This document shows positions 45,201 through 52,276 of a stretch of DNA of 64,000 nt, piece by piece. The translations under genes were made by a program, and so were the position numbers. This DNA comes from Bin87 sp965204905 (GTDB lineage Bacteria > Chloroflexota > Dehalococcoidia > Lucifugimonadales > UBA3495). Numbering within the stretch: position 1 is the stretch's first letter; each line of letters opens with the position of its first letter. The notes below the pieces were generated by a model, which did no database searches, was not told where the DNA came from, and saw nothing but the letters and a program-made list of their open reading frames with translations. The stretch spans positions 310,001-374,000 of the forward strand of contig OZ242042.1 in NCBI GenBank assembly GCA_965204905.1, in the 5' to 3' direction.

Positions 45201-47457
45201 GCCGGAGTTGGCGGATCTAGACCATTTCAGGCGTGCGGTGGACCCACGGGGAATACACGAGCTCCTGCATGCGCCCTTGGCAGAACTGGTCATGGAATTC
45301 AGTCCCCAGACTGTTCTGGATTACGGGTGCGGCAACGGCGAGTTGGCCGAGTTGCTCGCCGCCGCCGTCCCTACCGTCACCGGGTACGATCCCGACGCGA
45401 GCGCCATAGCGAAGTGCCTGGAGCACGGTGGCACGGTGGAGTACGGCGACTCCGCTATGTTGGAACGGCTACGGACGGACGGCACGCGGTTCGATGCCGT
45501 GATCTGCAGCCGGGTGCTATGCACCATCGCGGACTCCAACGAGTTGGACTCCGTATTGTCGGACCTGCGCCGCCTGGCGGCGGATGAAGGACGGGTGTGG
45601 GTGGCGGTATGCAACCCCTTTTACCTGGAGGTCGCCTCCACGGAGTTGAACCCCGGGCCCCAACAGGTCGAGCAGGGGTACCACGACACCTTCGTTTACC
45701 AGAAGGCGGTGGCGCCCCACGGCAACGTGCGGAATGAGGTGCATCGTAGCTTGTCCACCTATCGGCTGGCATTCACCAGGGCAGGGCTGCGTGTTTCGGC
45801 GGTGAAAGAGTCGGACGGCGCCGACATCCGTGAGTTGCGGCCGGCATCGGACCACCTGGTGTTCGAACTTCGCCCGGTTGTCGACGCAGGCCCCAGCGTG
45901 TCCCTGCTGATCAAGACCTGCCATATGGAGTGGCGGACCATCGAGCGGTTTGTCCGGCATCAGGTGGTGCAGTTGGAAGAACCCGTCAGGTTCGTAGAGA
46001 AAGTGGTGGTCGTGGACCCATCACAAGGTCCGTTTCTCCGTCAATACGACGTGCCGGATGCAGATGCCCACCGTGAGGCAATGGACCGGTTGCTGCGGGA
46101 CGGCGTGGTTGACCGAGTCATTTATGCTCCGGGCGATCCGCCCACAATTCGGGCCACTTACCGAAAGTGGTTTGGGAGGGAGTCGGTGGAAACCCATGCG
46201 GTCAGCGGCCAGCAATTGTTTGCGACGCTTTATGGGTTTGATGGGTGCGTCGGCGACTATGTCCTGCAATTGGATAGCGACCTGCTCATTTACCGTGGCG
46301 ACGACGAGCATGACTATCTGGACGAACTTGCCGGCGTGCTCCACAATGACCGCAGCGCCCTCTTCGTGCCCGTGAGCATCTGCCGGTCGGAGGCGTTGCC
46401 CTACACCCACGCCGGACCCAACGGCGACTGGCGGATTGAGGTCAGGGGATGCCTGTTCGACCGCCGGCGACTCGAGATGGTTCTCCCCATCACCAACGAA
46501 TTGAAGAATGGCCGTTTCGTCATAGGATGGCACCGCGCGTTCGACGGCTTCATCGGCGGCGGCGAGTTCCGGAGCTACCGCGGCGGCGATCCGCGAACGG
46601 CCTTCATCCATGTGCCCAATGATCGCAAGGTCGATCCCGAGGAACTGCTGGACATCCTAGCCGCTGTAGAGCGGGGGCACACTCCTGATTGCCAGCTTGA
46701 GAAGGTGGACCTACAAGGGTCGGCCGCGGACTGGGCAGTACCCAAGCGCGTAGAACGTTTCGTCTTCGTGATCTGTGGCCGCAACGTGAACCCGGGGCAG
46801 TTCAAACGCTGCGTCGAATCACTGACAGCTCAGGACGGCTCCGATTGGGGCGCCGTTGTGGTGGACGACGCTTCCACCAACGGCTTTGGTGACTATGCTG
46901 AGATCCTGCTTGCGGATTACGGGGATCGGGCCACCATCGTCCGCAACACGACGCGAAAGGGTCTGCTGTACAACACCTGGAACGCCATCACCAATTATTG
47001 TTCTGATCCGCAGAGCGTGATCATCACCCTGGACGCCGACGATGCACTGATCGGTGCCGGTGTGATCGAACGGCTCCGCCAGGAATACGACAACGGAGCC
47101 GATGCAACCGTGGGCTCGATGTTGAGACTGGACAAGGAGGCGGTCTACCCGGCCGACTTTGAACGCCCCAGATGGTGGACGAGCAACGTCTGGCAGCACC
47201 TGCGCACGTTCCGAAAGTATCTCTTCGACGCTATCGACATCGACGACCTGAAACTGGACGGGGAGTGGATCGACATCGCCACCGATTGGGCGTTCATGGT
47301 GCCCATCATCGAGATGGCTGAAAACCCGACGTACATTCCGGAGCCTTTGTACCTCTACGAGCCGTCGGATCGGAAGCGCCGGACTGACCGTGGTAACCGA
47401 GATTCGGTTGTCTCCCGGATTCTTGGGCTCCAGAGTTACCTGCAACGACACCCGTGA
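42277..47457 (+). CDS. Giant multi-domain protein: four glycosyltransferase-like segments, kinase-like and methyltransferase domains
   Basis: About 1726 residues. Domains in order: GT2 (1-270; LVPTHDRPGFLVERS, acidic AMLDDDDAW ~94); second GT-like segment (285-560; VVWILDDDVTLEG ~404); kinase-like fold (800-990; VGEEGAVFTDGSMVYKYF, CRNLHPDNLLV ~914, KFVDIGSD ~928); class I methyltransferase (1000-1160; TVLDYGCGNGELAELLAAA); third GT-like (1206-1480; DYVLQLDSDLLIY ~1330); fourth GT2 (1494-1726; FVFVICGRNVNPG, ITLDADDALIG ~1583). It is probably a cytoplasmic builder of a modified surface glycan; no transmembrane helices were seen. The ATG at 42277 opens directly on the first GT strand; longer starts at 42178 or 42214 are possible. 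It follows an NDP-sugar epimerase gene. Confidence 0.82.
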   Translation: MFPIAALVPTHDRPGFLVERSLASIARQTRAPDYLIIIDDSSPAARPANQRIAEGFQCTGTRVVYLENDRTPGLSGAVNTALMWLQAEAPSALVAMLDDDDAWERDYLERCERFLTENDLDMVAAGIIYHETGGKRRHLSSPPKLDVDELLVRNPHIQGSNLFVRAEKLLEAGGFDETLVSTTDRDLCIRLADLGSVRYGNLPDYLVHHHADDDRPRLSSRGSEAKCAGLRYFYRKHSGRMTTEQREAFIQRSRNLFDCDPTVSPSVPAFEQPSPRSSGDGDHLDLVVGAITSPEVDYVSDLLESLCREMGGREDVDLKVVLLENGGHDGHSRDRLRDVIGRMVRQGLDIDLKTLEDQRGDAADGIVDATDELLSERKSIALSRTMLQQYLYWEAKPRPGSVVWILDDDVTLEGLIHGPDGEICIRSVDYVAAISDLRSAGHGIVLGEVTGDPPLPILSCVRTQLVDLHHNLHQLAALQPRDLYPYRGRENQIARLDNADYYYDLSRFGTCHPERPFWYQPSETGMTAEQALSEISSRVAEILSGTQVFRPLVQSTANDTTVDLRPSIHRGPSTLVFDLQALREFPNAVPKIDGIDTRRSDMAWSLLNRFAGGRDVLQSSLPVRQVRLDATDVDAAYRTLGQDIHGFAICAAMEAVLQQKRERGQRANGASFLDLDQDEIDLAMATYRRSRDERLASFDWNTARISGLLRSIVRFCDPRAASGDAAWWLSSPAHKEPARRLREFWTSLRATYAPNRLAEFRCQVTEADDSTIREYFLNLRQTVARHRSMAALPVDAIRTGAETCIKQEFGTGRLTCLGVGEEGAVFTDGSMVYKYFHYWKQGTRAQKVAFLKSLVGRTSGFSTLPDIQEVRQWGDHVAVVYPFEGGSPYVGGHLEDIVTLLRECRATGIACRNLHPDNLLVTPSGLKFVDIGSDIVPFDEREFEHMCRRAFLTYRFHFRSDLRELMTRSLDEPVLPELADLDHFRRAVDPRGIHELLHAPLAELVMEFSPQTVLDYGCGNGELAELLAAAVPTVTGYDPDASAIAKCLEHGGTVEYGDSAMLERLRTDGTRFDAVICSRVLCTIADSNELDSVLSDLRRLAADEGRVWVAVCNPFYLEVASTELNPGPQQVEQGYHDTFVYQKAVAPHGNVRNEVHRSLSTYRLAFTRAGLRVSAVKESDGADIRELRPASDHLVFELRPVVDAGPSVSLLIKTCHMEWRTIERFVRHQVVQLEEPVRFVEKVVVVDPSQGPFLRQYDVPDADAHREAMDRLLRDGVVDRVIYAPGDPPTIRATYRKWFGRESVETHAVSGQQLFATLYGFDGCVGDYVLQLDSDLLIYRGDDEHDYLDELAGVLHNDRSALFVPVSICRSEALPYTHAGPNGDWRIEVRGCLFDRRRLEMVLPITNELKNGRFVIGWHRAFDGFIGGGEFRSYRGGDPRTAFIHVPNDRKVDPEELLDILAAVERGHTPDCQLEKVDLQGSAADWAVPKRVERFVFVICGRNVNPGQFKRCVESLTAQDGSDWGAVVVDDASTNGFGDYAEILLADYGDRATIVRNTTRKGLLYNTWNAITNYCSDPQSVIITLDADDALIGAGVIERLRQEYDNGADATVGSMLRLDKEAVYPADFERPRWWTSNVWQHLRTFRKYLFDAIDIDDLKLDGEWIDIATDWAFMVPIIEMAENPTYIPEPLYLYEPSDRKRRTDRGNRDSVVSRILGLQSYLQRHP

Positions 47458-47702
47458 TCGAGGAGATCAGTGGCTGGCTCGATACATGCCGAGAGAGGAG
47501 GTTGCAGGATGCGAGCGACGGCTTGGCTACATCAGGGACAGTCTTGGCACGTTTGACGCGTGGAGAGAAAGTGTACCCCCGCGGGTGCCCGAATTCCCCA
47601 TACTGTGTTGGCGAGTCGTGTCCCAGCGCAACAGAGGATAGAGTTGCCGGTTTCGTTGCTTGGTTCGTCATGGCATCGAGCACGCACTGGCAAACTTCAT
47701 TA

Positions 47703-49412
47703 GTCGGAATCCACCGAACGGAAACGATGGGGGCAGTCAGACGAGGGAGAGGAGGGAGGGAACGGGCTGGCGAGGACCTGATGCTGATGAAATGGACGAT
47801 GCGGAGTGTGGATGCCGCGCCAAGGGGGTATTGACGGCCTGTGGTAGCGGGGCTGGGCGCGATTTTCAGCGCTAATCGCCGGCGGAGACTGTCAGGAGCC
47901 CAGCTTGGGTGCTGATTGGCTAGGCGCGGGTGGTCATGGTGGACGGGTCAAAGGCCGAGGTCGGCGTCAGGGAGGGAGTGACAGAGCGCGCAATTGGGCC
48001 AGGGCGTTGCTGAACCGGGTTTCGCCAGGGCCAGCCCTGGGGAAGATGCAAAGTGAGGCGGCGCGCTTTGCGGGTGATGCGTCCGGCCAGGGAGAAGAAG
48101 CGTCGTCGCAAGGTCTTGGTGGTGATTACCGGCTCGCCCAGCCCGATGCGCGTCGTCCAGCGTGCCAAGTTATGCGCGATGACTTGCACGGCCAGCCAGG
48201 CGGCATTGGCGAGGAAGCGTCCTGAGGGGAGATGGCTGAGCCCCACGCCGTACTTGAGGTCGCGGATGGCGTTCTCGATCTCGGCGTGGCGACGGTGGTC
48301 GGCCTCCAGTTCCAGAGTGTCGCCGTCTCGGTCAGTGATGAAGGCGTGGTAGCTGTATTCGGTAAGCAGCGCCAACTGGGATTCGGGGGTGGGTTTCACC
48401 CGTCGGACGATGAGCCGCACTGGTACGGCGTCGGGCTCGCCGGCGAAGGGTGTGTAGATGGTCTCGGCCACGTCGGCAGCGCCCTCCATCCAGTAAGGGA
48501 TGGGTGTCCAGTCATCTTCGGGAATGGCCTCGATGAGATTGCGCAGTCCGGCGTGCTGGCGCACGGTGATGGAGTAGCGGACCTTTATCTTGCGACAGGC
48601 GGCCACGATGGGGTGGGTGTAAAAGCCGCTGTCCGCCCGCATGGTGAGTGGACCGGTGGCTCCGGCGTAGCGCACGTGGCTCACGGTCTCGCGCAGGAAA
48701 TTGGCGGCGCCCCGTGCGGTGTTGGCTCGTCCCTTCCGCAGCCTTGCCATCAGCACGTCGCCGGTTCCAGCGGCGACGGCGAAGAGCGGGTGATAGCCCC
48801 GCTGGCCAGCATAGTTGTTGCGCTGGGCGCCTTCCTTGCACTGCCCGTAGGTCTCGCAAACCGTTGAGTCCAGGTCGATGGTCAGCGGCTCTTCTCCGGG
48901 ACCGGCGCCGAAGGCCCAGGCCCGAGCCAGCGCCTCACGGCCCACCCGATCCAACTGGCGCACGTGGCCCCACCGGAAACTCCGCAGAAAGGTCCCCAAG
49001 GTGGACGGCGCCTTCACGGTACACCCCAGCACCTGCTCGGTCCCGCCAGCGCGCAGCGCATCGGCATCGTCGATGCAGTCACCACCGGACAGCGCCGATG
49101 CCACCAGGGTCAGCAGCTTGTCGCCCGAATTGGCCCGACCCGGCGCATCCCCCAGGTCAACGTGGTGGTCCACCAACTCACCCAGTCCCAGGTGGTGGGC
49201 CAGGGTGATGGGCAAAAGCAGTCCAGCATCGGCCACCAGGCGGTTATCGTCGAAGGCGATGTGGATGCGGTCGAGGCGCTCAGATGGTAGCATCAGATGG
49301 GTGCTCCGTGCGAGCGGTTGCTTTTCGTTATCAGAAACGATTATCCCCGAAGCTGGGAGTGCTTTCTTGCCCCATCATCACGATGCCACACCCGTTTTTC
49401 GGTGGATTAGGG
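47703..49412 (-). mobile_element. Complete IS1380-family insertion sequence
   Basis: The inverted termini contain AATCCACCGAA (near 47708) and TTCGGTGGATT (near 49398). They bound about 1.7 kb with one intact transposase gene, the usual size for IS1380. The same terminus occurs at 38543-38557 in the nested remnant. Confidence 0.75.
47920..49293 (-). CDS. IS1380-family transposase
   Basis: A 457-residue DDE transposase, intact. Catalytic region: TIDLDSTVCETYG (first Asp ~140), TGPLTMRADSGFYTHPIVAA (second Asp) and RRHAEIENAIRDLKYGVGLS (Glu). The basic C-terminus FSLAGRITRKARRLTLHLPQ matches the remnant at 36436-36620. It starts at an ATG about 20 codons before the conserved ADAGLLLPITLA. The element seems potentially active. 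Confidence 0.88.
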   Translation of the reverse strand: MLPSERLDRIHIAFDDNRLVADAGLLLPITLAHHLGLGELVDHHVDLGDAPGRANSGDKLLTLVASALSGGDCIDDADALRAGGTEQVLGCTVKAPSTLGTFLRSFRWGHVRQLDRVGREALARAWAFGAGPGEEPLTIDLDSTVCETYGQCKEGAQRNNYAGQRGYHPLFAVAAGTGDVLMARLRKGRANTARGAANFLRETVSHVRYAGATGPLTMRADSGFYTHPIVAACRKIKVRYSITVRQHAGLRNLIEAIPEDDWTPIPYWMEGAADVAETIYTPFAGEPDAVPVRLIVRRVKPTPESQLALLTEYSYHAFITDRDGDTLELEADHRRHAEIENAIRDLKYGVGLSHLPSGRFLANAAWLAVQVIAHNLARWTTRIGLGEPVITTKTLRRRFFSLAGRITRKARRLTLHLPQGWPWRNPVQQRPGPIARSVTPSLTPTSAFDPSTMTTRA

Positions 49413-49602
49413 CTGAACCCGATATACTGGCCGACGACCGCGACGACCCTGCTCAGCCGGAGTGAGAGTCGCACGAGATGGGATGGCGCTCCGTGATGAT
49501 GCGAGGCCAGGCGACGGCAGTGTGGTTCATCAGTAGGTTCCCGCCGGAGGCATCGGGACCGCCAGATAGTTCAATCGAAAATGTATGAGCCCATCCTCAG
49601 GT

Positions 49603-50232
49603 TCAACATGGTCCGGCAGGACCCGGAGCCAAAGTTACTATCACAGCCACGAGTGCGGCCAGAGCCAAAGTGATGACCCCATTTCTGATGCAATTGTAAC
49701 TGGTGTCTACGTAATTGGATTTGATGTTTGTATAATGCTGGTTAAACTCCAAATACCCAGCTATCTCAAGCTTTTTAGCTTCCTCACTGATGCCTCGTCT
49801 GTCATCTACCAACGTCCACATTTGAGTAGGAACGACACCCAACGTTCGGAGCGCTATTAGACCTCCTGCCAGCAAAAAAACGATTCCTAAGAATTGCAAC
49901 AGCATCACTAACCATACTAACGCATCCAAGATTCTGTCACCGGATTCAGGGAGGTTCCCTACGAGTGCTATTCCGGCCAACATCGCGCTAAGGGCCAGAG
50001 TAATTGCCAGTGCGTTGGTTTTGGCCTTATCTTCAATGATCCGCCTACGCGCCATTTCCTGATCTAAATATTGCAACATTCTGTCACCGGATGGCAATGC
50101 ATCCGCGTTATCCCTGTCGGTTTCATCTTGTTGATTCCCCAGGACAGCAATTTGCTCTCGGATTTTTTTGTTCTTCTCGAACAGGTCAAAAACGTTTCCA
50201 GTCAACTCGTGCAGGATCTCGGATACTCTCAT
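49603..50232 (-). CDS. Hypothetical membrane protein, third gene of the ATP-grasp operon
   Basis: The 209-residue protein begins with a soluble helical region (1-70), then has three hydrophobic segments: TNALAITLALSAMLAGIALV, ALVWLVMLLQFLGIVFLLAG and, at the C-terminus, GVITLALAALVAVIVTLAP. A polar loop of about 50 residues lies between the second and third. I recognise no family. Its ATG overlaps the stop of the ATP-grasp gene as ATGA, so it is translated with it. It could be an exporter, a membrane target or an effector of the modified peptide; none of these can be read from the sequence. Confidence 0.75.
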   Translation of the reverse strand: MRVSEILHELTGNVFDLFEKNKKIREQIAVLGNQQDETDRDNADALPSGDRMLQYLDQEMARRRIIEDKAKTNALAITLALSAMLAGIALVGNLPESGDRILDALVWLVMLLQFLGIVFLLAGGLIALRTLGVVPTQMWTLVDDRRGISEEAKKLEIAGYLEFNQHYTNIKSNYVDTSYNCIRNGVITLALAALVAVIVTLAPGPAGPC

Positions 50233-51227
50233 TTTTGAGCCTCCAAGAGAACCTCAGCGATTGCGTGGTCAATAGGTAAATTCGCCTGATCTACTAGCCA
50301 CCCCCACTCACCAGTCGGGTTTACTTCCAGAAAATAGTAAACCCCATTCTGTAGTGCTATGTCTATCGCACCAAATATCAAACCAAGCCGATCGCACAGC
50401 TCGAAACAAAGACGTTCAATATCCAATGGAAGTTCGAATGTACTAAAATTGGCCCTGGGCTTATTGAGTCTCCAATCCCCGGGGATTGGAGAGCCTTCGT
50501 CGGTCACCGAAGCGCAAAATACATGCTTACCCACCACCGTGACCCTCAGGTCAAGTTTCTCTTCCAACGCCTCCTGTGCAATAAGCGGAGCAGGAGATAG
50601 GTTAGAACGTTTAGCCAAGTCGGTGTTGATGAGGGTGGTGTATCCGAAAGTCTCCAGCCCATCTTGCCAAACTAGAACGGTGTCCAATCCCTTAACCGCC
50701 ACTTTTTCCGCGTCCCCAGCGGCCAAATCAATTCCAGCTGCGTCGTTGGTGATCACCGTGCGAGGCAACGCAAAGCCAAGGGAATGTGCAACGGACAGCT
50801 GTACCGCTTTATGCTCCGCTTTGTAGGTCGCCATCGGATGGTTGACCCATAAGCACGAATCAAACATCATGAAGCTTCTGATAAACGCGGACCAATGGGC
50901 TCTAGCCAATTGGTCCTGCGCCGAGCGTTGAGGCGTCCCAGACTCGCGCGGGTAAACGCCTCGCCGAAAGTAGACAGCTTTCAAGGTATCCGGACGCAAC
51001 TCCACGTCAAATCGGTCGGCGTGGATGAATACGCTAGATTCTTCCGGGACGACCACTACACGCAATCCGTTGAGGTCTTCAGAGTTGAGGCGAAAGTAGC
51101 TAGCTTTTCTCCTCCGCAACTGCGCAACCACAAAGTCGCACGACAGATCAAACTTGCTCGCCAGAATCAACACTTCCGGAGCAATCTTTACCCGTTGACC
51201 TCGTTCGCCTTCATTTGACGCGTTCAT
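50229..51227 (-). CDS. ATP-grasp peptide ligase (MvdD/TgmB-like graspetide maturase)
   Basis: A 332-residue ATP-grasp enzyme. The N-terminal pre-ATP-grasp domain begins PEVLILASKFDLSCDFVVAQ, with YFRLNSEDL and LKAVYFRRG, as in the MvdD/TgmB group. The ATP-grasp core has a Lys in KVAVKGLD, acidic residues in IAQEALEEKLDLRVTVVG, the conserved CFELCDRLGLIFGAIDIALQ and the terminal YFLEVNPTGEWGWL. That ending is characteristic of RimK-like ligases that form ester or amide crosslinks in graspetides. It overlaps the preceding 77-residue gene and the following membrane-protein gene by ATGA on both sides. The function as a peptide maturase is inferred from family and context. Confidence 0.82.
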   Translation of the reverse strand: MNASNEGERGQRVKIAPEVLILASKFDLSCDFVVAQLRRRKASYFRLNSEDLNGLRVVVVPEESSVFIHADRFDVELRPDTLKAVYFRRGVYPRESGTPQRSAQDQLARAHWSAFIRSFMMFDSCLWVNHPMATYKAEHKAVQLSVAHSLGFALPRTVITNDAAGIDLAAGDAEKVAVKGLDTVLVWQDGLETFGYTTLINTDLAKRSNLSPAPLIAQEALEEKLDLRVTVVGKHVFCASVTDEGSPIPGDWRLNKPRANFSTFELPLDIERLCFELCDRLGLIFGAIDIALQNGVYYFLEVNPTGEWGWLVDQANLPIDHAIAEVLLEAQK

Positions 51228-51457
51228 GCTCCTTTTTGGTCTTCTCCAGTTTCGTTGTCTGCCTTTTTGGTGGCAGGCATGGTCCGCCCAGGTGTCTCAG
51301 CCAACAGAGTTTCGAGATCATCGAGGATCCAAGCTCCATCGATCAGGCTATAATGACAATTCGGAGGTGCCAGATCTAACGGTGCCACCGGATATGTCTT
51401 GGCTACTGCCAAAAGCAAGTGCTCCGTTTCGGCTTCATGGTTCACTTTAAGCGTCAT
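51224..51457 (-). CDS. Small acidic protein, candidate precursor of the ATP-grasp enzyme
   Basis: Started at the ATG behind TTGGAGCCCAAT (a GTG or ATG four codons upstream is possible). The 77 residues split into a leader-like part (MTLKVNHEAETEHLLLAVAK, then NCHYSLIDGAWILDD) and a C-terminal tail rich in Thr, Lys, Asp and Glu (ETPGRTMPATKKADNETGED then QKGA). Graspetide precursors place Thr/Ser/Lys acceptors and Asp/Glu donors in such tails. The stop codon overlaps the ATP-grasp start (ATGA). There is no known family I can name. It could instead be a small partner protein rather than a peptide substrate. Confidence 0.7.
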   Translation of the reverse strand: MTLKVNHEAETEHLLLAVAKTYPVAPLDLAPPNCHYSLIDGAWILDDLETLLAETPGRTMPATKKADNETGEDQKGA

Positions 51458-51500
51458 ATTGGGCTCCAAGCTTGTCGCGTGCGTGCGAGGAAATGCGCAT

Positions 51501-51531
51501 GGATTATACCACTCCCGCTTCTGGGGGGAGT
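51501..51531 (-). promoter_or_regulatory. -10 box and overlapping inverted repeat upstream of the ATP-grasp operon
   Basis: On the minus strand a perfect TATAAT (51506-51501) lies about 44 bp before the first ATG. Directly upstream is CCACTCCC-nine bases-GGGAGTGG (51531-51507), a perfect 8-bp inverted repeat that covers the spacer and approaches the -35 position. A repressor binding there would shut the promoter. No good -35 hexamer is visible. Confidence 0.55.
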
Positions 51532-51710
51532 GGCCATGATGGGTCGACTTTGGTAGGGGCAGAAGCGCACGCTAACGGTGCTAAGTTCGCCGGCAGCGCT
51601 TTCGCCACCGGTATTCGCCGGGGTGCAGGATGTGTGCCCCCCCAAACTGTGCATCGAAAGGTGCAAACTTAGAGCGCGAAACACAGCCGGTTGTTTCCTC
51701 CCCGCCGTAC

Positions 51711-51854
51711 TCATATCTGCTCGAGGTCCACATCGGACAGCGTGCAATGGCGTATCAGGGCGGCTTCGTTCATAGGTAGGCCGAACAGGGCCGTAGTGCT
51801 GCTCATCCTGCCGGGAACGTTCTCCACGGTCGGGCACGTTGACCAGCCTGTCAT
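51711..51854 (-). CDS. Very small protein, possible truncated DUF433-like antitoxin
   Basis: A good AGAGGTG lies before the ATG. The 47 residues start MTGWSTCPTVENVPGRMSST, which recalls the beginning of DUF433 antitoxin-like proteins (W..CP.VE.VPG), but the rest (ALFGLPMNEAALIRHCTLSD) keeps little of the family's DNA-binding part. It may be a cut or decayed gene. Confidence 0.4.
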   Translation of the reverse strand: MTGWSTCPTVENVPGRMSSTTALFGLPMNEAALIRHCTLSDVDLEQI

Positions 51855-51873
51855 GGTTTCACCTCTGCGTTTC

Positions 51874-52227
51874 CTATCGTCTGTTGCCTCGATTATCGGC
51901 GACGACACCATCCGATGAAATTATGTGCTGGCTTCGCGTTGCGGTGGAGCGGCAGGGCCCTTGTCGCTTCGTGGCGGTCTCAGCCGGCTCGTATGCCCCT
52001 TCCAGCCGTTCTGGGCAGTCCAGTTCAGTGATGTCGCAGAAACGGCACTCCTGCGCGCTTGGGGCGGCTGGTGGTGGATTCGGCGCTGCCACCTTCCGGA
52101 TCAGCGCGCCCCTGTTGTCGATGAACTTGCCGTCAAGTGCTCCGCGCGGTACGAGGGTCACGTGTTCCGGATAGACCACCTGAACGGCGATCATCCGTTC
52201 CCGTTGCGGTGTGGGACATTCATACAT
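51874..52227 (-). pseudogene. Remnant of a nuclease-family protein with Fe-S-type cysteine tail
   Basis: The minus frame reads PEHVTLVPRGALDGKFIDN, RGALIRKVAAPNPPPA and QECRFCDITELDCPERLEGA. The same tail occurs at 63804-64000 and, frameshifted, at 39325-39510. The CxxC...C spacing matches the C-terminal cysteines of AddB/Cas4-type PD-(D/E)XK nucleases. The N-terminal nuclease part is missing, no ribosome site precedes the ATG at 52227, and after ETATK the sequence diverges from the relative at the window end, so both ends seem lost. Confidence 0.6.
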
Positions 52228-52276
52228 TGGTCGTGAAATGACAACGGTAGTAAAATGGTCGCACGGAGTTTGCGAT

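Noticed and set aside
47458..47702. Small frames between the giant glycosyltransferase and IS1380
   Set aside because: No ribosome site or motif; composition fits non-coding DNA next to an insertion.
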